NCBI GenBank assembly: GCA_035506315.1
Contig: DATJPQ010000083.1
Span: forward strand, 1 to 5,306
Direction: 5' to 3'
Source of the DNA: MWDT01 sp035506315
Lineage (GTDB): Bacteria; Verrucomicrobiota; Verrucomicrobiia; Opitutales; Opitutaceae
Length of the DNA: 5,306 bases
Both the position numbers and the translations under genes were made by a program. Shown in pieces: positions 1-5,306 of the stretch. Below the pieces are notes generated by a model. That model did not search any database. It saw only the letters and a list, made by a program, of their open reading frames with translations, and was not told the DNA's origin. Within the stretch, counting starts at the first letter, position 1, and every line of letters starts with the position of its first letter.

Positions 1-1779
1 GAGGTGCTCTTCCAGTTGACCAAGGATGGCCGCAAGCGTTTCGCCGAAGTCACGCGAGCCATCGCCGAGAGCGGTCGTCAAGCCGGCCGCGACGGCCGGC
101 TCGCCATCGTGCTCGACGGCAAGCTCTACTCGGCGCCGAACGTCGATCCCCGCAACCTGGGCGACGAGATCGACAGCGACTCGGCGCAGATCACCGGCGG
201 TTTCACCGATCGCGAGGCGATCAACCTGGCCAACGTCCTGAACAACCCGCTCGACCTGCCCCTGGTCGTGAAGGAGAAAAACGAAATCGGGCCGTCGCTC
301 GCCGTGGACGCCATCTCCAGCGGCATCCGGGCCTCGATCATCGGCACGGTGGCGGTGTGCGGTTTCATGATCACCTACTACACCGTGGGCGGCATCATCT
401 CCGTCTTCACGCTGGCGATCAACCTGGTGGTCATCCTCGGCGTCATGGCCAACATCGGCGCCACGCTCACGTTGCCGGGCCTCGCCGGCATCGTGCTCAC
501 CGTCGGCATGGCGGTCGACGCGAACATCCTGATTTACGAGCGCATGCGCGAGGAGCTCAACCTCGGCAAGTCGATGAAGGCGGCGTTGTCGTTCGGATTC
601 GACAAGGCGCTCTGGACGATTCTCGACGCCCACATCACGCAGCTGTCGATTTGCGCGGTGATGATCTGGCTCGGCACCGGCCCGATCAAGGGCTTCGGCG
701 TGACGCTGGCCATCGGCGTGTTCTCCACGCTCTTCAGCGTGCTCATCACGGGCCGGCTGATCATGAACTACCTGATCGAGGGCGACGTGGTGACGAAGTT
801 CCCGATGCTGCACCTGTTCAGCAACGTGAAGGCCGACTGGGTGAAGATCAGCAAACCGGCGTTCATCATCTCGTGGTCCATCGTGCTGATCGGCCTGGTG
901 GCCGTGTTCGTGCGCTCCGACCGGATGCTGGGCATCGATTTCACCGGCGGCGACCAGGTGACGCTCGCCTTCGATCCGGCCCACAAGATCAACGTGGCCG
1001 ACATCCGCGCGACCGCGAATGCGGCGGGCATCACCGACATCAACCCCGCCTACGAGACGGCCCTCGGCACCACCAAGGAGACGCTCAAGATCGAGACCGC
1101 CTACGGCAAGGCGGGCCCGCTCGTCACCGCCCTCGGGAAGGCCTATCCGCTGGCGAAACTGGAACAGACCGGCGAAAGCGCGATCGGTCCGACGATCGGC
1201 AAGGAGATCGCCAAAAACGCCATGCTGTCGGTGAGCCTGGGCCTGATCGCGATTCTGCTCTACATCGCGTTCCGCTTCGAATTCGGCTTTGGCGTCGGCG
1301 CCGTGGTGGCGACGATTCACGACGTCTTCATGACGATCGGCATGTTCGTGCTGGTGGGCGGATTCCTGGGGTTCCAATTCAACGGGCCCATGGTCGCGGC
1401 CATCCTCGCGATCATCGGCTATTCGGTGAACGACACCGTCGTCGTCTTCGACCGGATCCGCGAGGAATTGAAGCTCAATCCCAACGGCCACCTGCGCGAC
1501 ATCGTCAATCTCGCCATCAACCGCGTGTTCTCGCGGTCGTTGATGACGAGCTTCACCACCTTCCTGGCGGCCCTCTCGCTGTTCATTTTCGGCGGCGGCG
1601 TGCTGCGCGAACTCGCCTTCACCTTCCTCATCGGCATCATCACCGGCACGTTCTCCTCGATCTGCATCGCGGCCCAGATTTTCTACTGGTGGCACAAGGG
1701 CGATCGCAGGCACGTGGAGGCGCATGCCGACGTGGCGCCGAAATACGAATGGCAGGGCTCCAGCAAAGCATCGCAATAA
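1..1779 (+). CDS. secDF: SecDF fusion protein translocase subunit, 5'-truncated by window edge
   Basis: Inner-membrane accessory subunit of the Sec translocon; the family uses the proton-motive force to pull exported proteins across the membrane. The frame is open from base 1 to TAA at 1777-1779, giving 592 visible residues. The GTG at 4-6 is internal and not the start. Residues 1 to about 95 are the end of the SecD periplasmic domain (AIVLDGKLYSAP; GGFTDREAINLANVL). SecD membrane segments follow at about 109-256, with the hallmark GMAVDANILIYER at 169-181 and GTGPIKGF at 225-232. A new membrane segment at about 285-304 starts the SecF half, with GIDFTGG at 311-317, a periplasmic domain to about 400, five more segments, and IGYSVNDTVVVFDRIRE at 472-488. 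Both halves sit in one uninterrupted frame, so this is a true fusion. A few hundred N-terminal residues are missing. Residue 211 is His (DAHIT) where E. coli SecD has Asn (DANIT). The tail after about 562 is short and hydrophilic. Identification is very secure. Confidence 0.97.
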   Translation, partial: EVLFQLTKDGRKRFAEVTRAIAESGRQAGRDGRLAIVLDGKLYSAPNVDPRNLGDEIDSDSAQITGGFTDREAINLANVLNNPLDLPLVVKEKNEIGPSLAVDAISSGIRASIIGTVAVCGFMITYYTVGGIISVFTLAINLVVILGVMANIGATLTLPGLAGIVLTVGMAVDANILIYERMREELNLGKSMKAALSFGFDKALWTILDAHITQLSICAVMIWLGTGPIKGFGVTLAIGVFSTLFSVLITGRLIMNYLIEGDVVTKFPMLHLFSNVKADWVKISKPAFIISWSIVLIGLVAVFVRSDRMLGIDFTGGDQVTLAFDPAHKINVADIRATANAAGITDINPAYETALGTTKETLKIETAYGKAGPLVTALGKAYPLAKLEQTGESAIGPTIGKEIAKNAMLSVSLGLIAILLYIAFRFEFGFGVGAVVATIHDVFMTIGMFVLVGGFLGFQFNGPMVAAILAIIGYSVNDTVVVFDRIREELKLNPNGHLRDIVNLAINRVFSRSLMTSFTTFLAALSLFIFGGGVLRELAFTFLIGIITGTFSSICIAAQIFYWWHKGDRRHVEAHADVAPKYEWQGSSKASQ

Positions 1780-1806
1780 TCGCCGCCCGGATGGCGAAAC
1801 CCGCCG

Positions 1807-3537
1807 ATGCTCTGGACCTACCAGCCGTTCCCGGCCGATGAGGTCGGGGCGCTAAGCCGCCATGCGGGCGTGAGCCCCGTGCTGGCGGAGCTGTTGCTCC
1901 GCCAGGGCCTGGCCGAGGCCGGCAAGGCCGGCCGTTTCCTCCATCCCGCGTTGAGCGAACTGGAGGACCCCTTCCGCGTCACCAACGTCGAGCCGGCGGC
2001 GACGCGCCTGCGGCAGGCGATCGCGCAACGTGAAGAGATAGCGGTGCTCGGCGATTACGACGTGGACGGCGTGACCAGCACGGCGCTGCTGGTGAGCATC
2101 CTCCGGCGCTTCGGCATCAACCCGCGCTTCGTGGTGCCGCGCCGCGCGGACGACGGCTACGGCCTGTCGCGCAGCGCGATCGACCGCGCCCTGGAACAGG
2201 GGTTGCCGCAGCTGTTCATCGCGCTCGACTGCGGCACCAACTCCCACGAGGAGGTCGCCTATCTCCAGGCGCAGGGCATCGATGTGATCGTGATCGACCA
2301 CCACCGCTCCCGGGAGCATGCCCTGGAACGCGGCCTGCTCATCAATCCGCACGTGCACGACGCGGCGGACGACGGCGCGTGGCGCAACCTGTGCACCGTG
2401 GGCCTCGTGTTCAAGTTGATGCACGGACTTCTCAAGCAGCTGCGCGCCGAAAACCATCCCGTGGCCTATCGCATCAAGCTGCGCGACTACCTGGATCTCG
2501 TGGCGCTGGGCACGGTGGCCGACCTCGTGCCGCTCCTCGGCGAGAATCGCATCCTCGCGCGCCAGGGCCTGCGCATCCTGCAGCACACGCACCGGCCCGG
2601 GCTGCAGGCGCTGATGCGCGTGGCCGGGGTCAAGACGGCGCAGGAAATCATGCCGGTGGACATCTCCTTCCGCCTCGGCCCGCGCATCAATGCCAGCGGC
2701 CGGCTGGCCGATGCCGCGCTCTCCGTCGAGCTCATGCTGAACGACGACGAAAGTTTCTGCGACGAGACGGCGCTCAAACTCGATGCCTTCAACCGCGAGC
2801 GGCAGGACATCGAACGCCAGATCACCGAGGAGGCCGAGCGGCTCGTTGAAAGCCAGTACTCGGCGCTGCCGGGCATCGTGTTGTACGGCGACACGTGGCA
2901 TCCCGGTGTCGTCGGCATCGTGGCCGGCCGCGTGACGCGCAAGTACAACCGGCCGTGCATCGTGCTCGGCAACGACGGCGATCTGGCCAAGGGCTCGGGC
3001 CGCAGCGTCGACGGTGTGAATCTCGTCGAAGTGCTGGGCACGTGCTGCGAGCGCCTCACCAGCTGGGGCGGCCACCCGATGGCGGTGGGAGTATCGCTGG
3101 CCAAGCCCGGCCTCGACGCGTTCCGCGAGCAGTTTGCGGACGCCGTGCGCCGGCATGTGGGCGGCGATATCGCCGCGCAAAAGCTCACCATCGCCGCCTG
3201 GCTCACGCCCGAGCAGATTCGCGATCCGCTGATGGAGGAACTCGAGGCGCTCCATCCCTTCGGGCAGGGCAACCCCGAGCCGGTGTTCGGCCTGCGCGGC
3301 GTGGTGCTGCGCCAGGCGCCGGAGGTTTTCAAGGAATACCATTTCCGCCTGACGATCGAGGACGGCCGCGGCCGGCGCCTGCATGGCGTGGCGTGGAAGA
3401 TGGCCCACCGCCTCCCGCCGGTGGGCGTGCCCATCGATCTGGCCGTCGAACTTGCCTGGAATTATTTCAACGACCGCAAGCTCCTGCAGCTCGAACTGCA
3501 GGACTGGCGGCTGGCGGAGGCAGGCGGAGGGAGTTAG
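1807..3537 (+). CDS. recJ: Single-stranded-DNA-specific 5'-3' exonuclease RecJ
   Basis: Cytoplasmic DHH-family nuclease that degrades single-stranded DNA 5' to 3' in recombinational repair, mismatch repair and stalled-fork processing. The 576-residue protein matches the usual RecJ length and has all expected blocks in order. The metal-binding DHH core is LGDYDVDG at 81-88 (D83, D85, D87), ALDCGT at 139-144 (D141), VIDHH at 162-166 (D164, H165, H166) and LGTVADLVPL at 234-243 (D239). RINASGRLADA at 293-303 follows. The DHHA1 substrate-binding domain carries WHPGVVGIVAGR at 364-375, KGSGRS at 395-400 and SWGGHPMAVG at 419-428. The C-terminal OB-type domain carries HPFGQGNPEPVF at 483-494. ATG at 1807 is the only plausible start, because no start codon lies between the secDF stop and it in this frame. 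No good Shine-Dalgarno is visible upstream, so translation may lean on that of secDF, which ends 27 bp earlier on the same strand. No key residue is missing. Confidence 0.97.
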   Translation: MLWTYQPFPADEVGALSRHAGVSPVLAELLLRQGLAEAGKAGRFLHPALSELEDPFRVTNVEPAATRLRQAIAQREEIAVLGDYDVDGVTSTALLVSILRRFGINPRFVVPRRADDGYGLSRSAIDRALEQGLPQLFIALDCGTNSHEEVAYLQAQGIDVIVIDHHRSREHALERGLLINPHVHDAADDGAWRNLCTVGLVFKLMHGLLKQLRAENHPVAYRIKLRDYLDLVALGTVADLVPLLGENRILARQGLRILQHTHRPGLQALMRVAGVKTAQEIMPVDISFRLGPRINASGRLADAALSVELMLNDDESFCDETALKLDAFNRERQDIERQITEEAERLVESQYSALPGIVLYGDTWHPGVVGIVAGRVTRKYNRPCIVLGNDGDLAKGSGRSVDGVNLVEVLGTCCERLTSWGGHPMAVGVSLAKPGLDAFREQFADAVRRHVGGDIAAQKLTIAAWLTPEQIRDPLMEELEALHPFGQGNPEPVFGLRGVVLRQAPEVFKEYHFRLTIEDGRGRRLHGVAWKMAHRLPPVGVPIDLAVELAWNYFNDRKLLQLELQDWRLAEAGGGS

Positions 3538-3561
3538 GACGGAAGAACGCGAGACGGGGAA

Positions 3562-3609
3562 GACGGCGGATGGCGGACAACGGTGGACGGAGGACGGTCG
3601 GACGACGGG
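3562..3609. repeat. Degenerate GGACGG/GGCGGA-rich low-complexity stretch
   Basis: Just downstream of the recJ stop the + strand becomes G/A-rich, with loosely repeated hexamers such as GGACGG at 3585-3590 and 3592-3597 and related GGCGGA and GGACGACGG variants around them. The copies are irregular and there is no clean period. Composition bias alone could explain this, so the call is tentative. Confidence 0.35.
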
Positions 3610-3614
3610 TGAGC

Positions 3615-3649
3615 TATTGGTTATCGGTTATTGGTTACTGGTTATTGGA
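3615..3649. repeat. Tandem array of five TATTGGT heptamers
   Basis: Five contiguous 7-bp units are TATTGGT (3615-3621), TATCGGT (3622-3628), TATTGGT (3629-3635), TACTGGT (3636-3642) and TATTGGA (3643-3649). Each differs from the consensus by at most one base. The block is markedly AT-richer than the coding DNA around it. In one frame it translates to an artefactual VIGYWLLVIG-type peptide, because 7 bp is not a multiple of three. Function unknown. Confidence 0.85.
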
Positions 3650-3682
3650 CCGAACGATCGGTTTGAAGACGCTCAAGTTTTC

Positions 3683-3713
3683 CGTAGGTAGCGAGTTTGC
3701 TCGCTGACCTACG
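3683..3713. repeat. Strong hairpin (13-bp stem, TTTG loop, one bulged G)
   Basis: CGTAGGTAGCGAG (3683-3695) is followed by TTTG (3696-3699) and then by CTCGCT-G-ACCTACG (3700-3713). The arms are perfectly complementary apart from a bulged G at 3706. TTT at 3678-3680 and AAA at 3714-3716 could lengthen the stem across a small bulge. No T-run follows on either strand, so it is not a classical terminator. It could still act as an RNA-stabilising or REP-like element at the recJ 3' end. The mirror-like sequence also suggests a dispersed palindromic repeat, but that needs other copies in the genome. Confidence 0.8.
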
Positions 3714-3723
3714 AAATCCCCGC

Positions 3724-3825
3724 GTTCCGGTGGTAGGGCGGCTTATCCTTAAGCCGCCGTTCGAATCGGCGCGTTGAATCGGCGCGTCAGGCTTGCCCGC
3801 CGTGGCGGGGATAACGCGCCCTACC
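3724..3825. repeat. Two-hairpin repeat module, copy 1
   Basis: The module is bounded by inverted ends: GGTAGGGCGGCTTATCC (3732-3748) matches the reverse complement of 3809-3825 at 15 of 17 positions, with GGTAGGGCG/CGCCCTACC perfect. Hairpin 1 has a 9-bp stem, GGCGGCTTA (3737-3745) with TAAGCCGCC (3750-3758), around a TCCT loop. Hairpin 2 pairs GGCGCGT (3781-3787) with ACGCGCC (3814-3820) and encloses a smaller CCCGC/GCGGG stem. Copy 2 begins 123 bp further on in the same orientation. The block 3787-3825 matches copy 2 at 36 of 39 positions. Similarity resumes in the flank with AGTCGGCGA at 3830-3838. No protein is encoded. The architecture resembles REP-pair or MITE-like non-autonomous elements. 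Confidence 0.85.
3763..3788. repeat. 13-bp tandem duplication inside module copy 1
   Basis: GAATCGGCGCGT occurs at 3763-3774 and again at 3776-3787, each followed by a pyrimidine. Copy 2 has only one equivalent of this unit between its two hairpins. This explains most of the length difference between the copies and looks like replication slippage. Confidence 0.8.
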
Positions 3826-3847
3826 TCGGAGTCGGCGATGCGCGGAT

Positions 3848-3936
3848 GTTCCGGGGTAGGGCGGCCTATCCTTAGGCCGCCGTTCCGAACCGGCACGTCA
3901 GGCTTGCCCGCGGTGGCGGGGATAATGCGCCCTGCC
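3848..3936. repeat. Two-hairpin repeat module, copy 2
   Basis: Direct repeat of the module at 3724. Hairpin 1 is GGCGGCCTA (3860-3868), loop TCCT, TAGGCCGCC (3873-3881). The 30 bp at 3855-3884 differ from 3732-3761 at only two positions, C3866 and G3875, which pair with each other and replace the T3743-A3752 pair of copy 1. Hairpin 2 is weaker: GGCACGT (3892-3898) against ATGCGCC (3925-3931) has one mismatch and one wobble. The outer end reads CCCTGCC instead of CCCTACC. This copy therefore looks partly decayed, except for hairpin 1. Shared flank AGTCGGCGA lies at 3951-3959. Confidence 0.85.
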
Positions 3937-3973
3937 TGTTTTCCCGGGTCAGTCGGCGAGGAGAAAGCGTGTG

Positions 3974-4109
3974 GAAATCCGAAGCTCGAAGCTCGAAATC
4001 CGAAACAAATTTCAAACACGAAATCGGGAGGCGCGGTGCGGGCGATGCTTCGTTTGGAATTTCGTACTTTCGTGCTTGTTTCGGATTTGGAAATTCGGGA
4101 TTCGGATTT
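3974..4109. repeat. Long imperfect palindrome built on GAAATCCGAA units
   Basis: The left arm has two GAAATCCGAA units (3974-3983, 3995-4004) separated by a duplicated GAAGCTC. The right arm is its imperfect reverse complement: AAATCCGAA at 3975-3983 pairs with 4101-4109, AAATCCGAAACAA at 3996-4008 pairs perfectly with 4076-4088, and ACGAAAT at 4018-4024 pairs with 4059-4065. The first two paired blocks are spaced identically (12 nt) on both arms. About 34 nt of GC-rich sequence forms the loop. The right arm ends 6 bp from the peptidase stop codon, so any transcript of that gene carries the whole palindrome just after its stop. No T-run follows. Its repeated translation (FGFRASSFGF) is an artefact. 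Confidence 0.85.
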
Positions 4110-4115
4110 TCCGTG

Positions 4116-5306
4116 CTATGGTTTGCCGACGTACAGGTCGATCGCCTTGGCGAGCGCCCGCTGGCAGACGGCGCAGAAGGGCACGGGATCGCGCGAGAAC
4201 ATAATGCAGTCGTCCTGCGGCCGGTAGTAGCCCTTGGCCTCGTAGTTGGCCCCTTCGAAAGCGCCGACCTGTCCGGCGAGCGGGGCAAGCAGGGCCGTCT
4301 CCTCCTTCTGCTGTGCGAGGAAGAGCACGTCCATTTCGGCCTCGGAGCCGTTGCGCGCCCGGATCGCCTTGCGCTGCGCCTGAAACGCCATCGCCTGCCT
4401 GGTGAATTCTTCCTGCGGCCATGGAGTGGGCAACGCTGTGCCGGCCTTGATGAGATCGGCCCACTTGGCGGCCTTCGGATCGGCCGTGACGTTCGGCTCC
4501 CAGGGCTCGGGCCGCTCGGCGGAGGGCAGGTAGGCCGTGTCGCTCGTGAAATACTCGTCGGCCAGCGCCGCCACCGCGTGGCCCAGCTCGTGAACGAAGA
4601 TATAGCCGGCCCATTTCGAATCGACGGCCACCGTGGCGTAGAGATTGAAAATACCGCCGCCGCCATAGGTCTGGCCGTTCACGAGGATCGCCATCGCATC
4701 GTACGGTGCAAACGAAGCCACATCGCGTATCGAACGATTTTCGAAGGCGAGGAGATAGCGCTCGGAACCGAAAGAGTCATAGGTCGCGCCGATGCGGCTG
4801 CGCCGATGCTGCCCGGTGGAGGGACGCGAAACGCCGGGCTGGTCGGAGGGCGGGCTGAGCCCCCAGACGTTGACGTCGGCGCGCCGGCTCTTCCACGGCT
4901 CGTGGGCGAACAGCTCGGCCATGAGCCGTCGGGCGTCGGCCTCGAATTTCCCCCGCTGGTCGGCGGTGTAGCCATCGCCGAGGAGGAGCAAGTCGAATTT
5001 CTCCTCGGACGGTCCACTCTTCTGCAGCTCGATGACCGGTCCGGGCGAAGGCGGCGGCGCATCGTCCACGTTTTGATCCTTAGGGTCGATCACCAGGGAC
5101 CAGACCTCGCGGAAGCTCTGGTCGGCTGCGCGCTTTTTCACAATCAGCTGGACGGGAGCGTCCGGCCGGGGAAAACGGACCGACTCGGAAAAGCTGCGCG
5201 CCAGGGTGCGCGCCTCGGCGGTGGTTTCCCATTCGCCGAAAATGGAGGCGAAACCGCGCGAGTAAACGAGCCGGTTGGTGGCGCGGTCGCGGACCTCAAA
5301 GAAGTA
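4116..5306 (-). CDS. M64-family (IgA peptidase type) zinc metallopeptidase, 5' end beyond window
   Basis: Probable exported zinc endopeptidase related to the Clostridium ramosum IgA proteinase family (M64). The reverse frame is open from the window edge to TAG at 4116-4118, giving 396 visible residues. A GTG at 5139-5141 could be mistaken for the start, but the 55 residues before it match the conserved M64 N-terminal domain (YSRGFASIFGEWETT at 15-29, ESVRFPRPDAPVQL at 41-54). That domain runs to about residue 75, followed by a Pro-rich linker. The catalytic domain begins near KFDLLLLGDGYTADQ (103-117). The zinc site is HELGH at 239-243 (H239, H243 ligands, E240 catalytic base), with D250 of LADEY the likely third ligand. 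EGANYEAKGYYRP (351-363), CIM (367-369) and FCAVC (377-381) complete the family signature. The C-terminus looks natural. Any signal peptide lies outside the window. The true substrate is unknown; the IgA label is historical. Confidence 0.93.
   Translation of the reverse strand, partial: YFFEVRDRATNRLVYSRGFASIFGEWETTAEARTLARSFSESVRFPRPDAPVQLIVKKRAADQSFREVWSLVIDPKDQNVDDAPPPSPGPVIELQKSGPSEEKFDLLLLGDGYTADQRGKFEADARRLMAELFAHEPWKSRRADVNVWGLSPPSDQPGVSRPSTGQHRRSRIGATYDSFGSERYLLAFENRSIRDVASFAPYDAMAILVNGQTYGGGGIFNLYATVAVDSKWAGYIFVHELGHAVAALADEYFTSDTAYLPSAERPEPWEPNVTADPKAAKWADLIKAGTALPTPWPQEEFTRQAMAFQAQRKAIRARNGSEAEMDVLFLAQQKEETALLAPLAGQVGAFEGANYEAKGYYRPQDDCIMFSRDPVPFCAVCQRALAKAIDLYVGKP

Larger units (their letters stand above)
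3538..4115. other. Gene-free, repeat-packed spacer between convergent genes
   Basis: This 578-bp stretch separates the 3' ends of recJ (+) and the M64 peptidase gene (-). Open frames cross it on both strands, but none has recognisable domain content. Their peptides read as translated repeats (for example VIGYWLLVIG across the heptamers and FGFRASSFGF across the palindrome). With both genes ending here, no promoter is expected and I see none. I also see no hairpin followed by a T-run on either strand, so no classical intrinsic terminator can be called. At least five repeat types lie side by side and are listed separately. Confidence 0.85.

Noticed and set aside
357..1841. 494-codon open frame overlapping secDF in another + frame
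   Set aside because: Arg/His-rich low-complexity translation without domains. It is a frame shadow of secDF.
1791..1841. 16-codon ORF starting at the ATG just before recJ, possible leader peptide
   Set aside because: It has no Shine-Dalgarno, its sequence has no leader-like features, and it overlaps the recJ start out of frame. Chance is sufficient explanation.
1852..3408. 518-codon open frame antisense to recJ
   Set aside because: A shadow frame typical of GC-rich DNA. It is His/Arg/Ala-rich with no recognisable domain, while the opposite strand encodes an intact RecJ.
3683..3720. Intrinsic terminator for recJ
   Set aside because: The hairpin is strong but is followed by AAATCCC on + and by GGAAAAC on -, so the required T-run is absent.
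3755..3771. T-arm look-alike of a tRNA: CGCCG-TTCGAAT-CGGCG
   Set aside because: The 5-bp stem and 7-nt loop match a tRNA T-arm, but there is no acceptor strand with CCA after it and no credible D-arm or anticodon arm before it. Copy 2 changes the loop to 8 nt.
3732..3936. CRISPR array
   Set aside because: Only two copies of a long, internally palindromic unit occur, and the interval between them is not spacer-like. No cas gene is present in the window.
3642..4019. 125-codon open frame on the - strand
   Set aside because: Entirely repeat-derived, with the segment PATAGKPD appearing twice because the module is duplicated.
3793..4227. 144-codon open frame on the + strand
   Set aside because: It runs through both repeat modules, the palindrome and the antisense of the peptidase gene. 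It has no domain signal, and its codons reflect the repeats.

Overview
The window is GC-rich DNA from what is probably a Gram-negative-type bacterium. The fused secDF, the recJ directly behind it, the secreted-type M64 metallopeptidase, and the intergenic repeats (TATTGGT heptamers; palindromes built on GAAATCCGAA) together suggest the Verrucomicrobiota, perhaps the Opitutales. The lineage is inferred from gene content and general familiarity with such repeats. No marker gene proves it.

Layout. Positions 1-1779 (+) hold the 3' two thirds of a single-chain SecDF protein-export subunit, whose start lies left of the window. After 27 bp, 1807-3537 (+) encodes a complete RecJ single-strand exonuclease, probably in the same transcript. 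Positions 3538-4115 contain no gene and are packed with repeats: a GGACGG-rich stretch, five TATTGGT heptamers, a 13-bp-stem hairpin, two direct copies of an about 90-100 bp two-hairpin module, and a long imperfect palindrome. Positions 4116-5306 (-) hold the C-terminal part of an M64-family zinc metallopeptidase, whose start lies beyond the right edge.

The genes do not form one pathway. SecDF is membrane export machinery, RecJ is DNA repair, and the M64 peptidase is probably an exported protein that would itself depend on Sec. The repeat-rich spacer lies between two convergent 3' ends, where insertions do least harm and where hairpins could help end or protect transcripts.

I found no evidence of an undescribed multi-gene system. 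The most informative signal is the pair of hairpin modules. In their first 30 bp they differ at only two positions, and those two are the partners of one stem base pair (T-A in one copy, C-G in the other).
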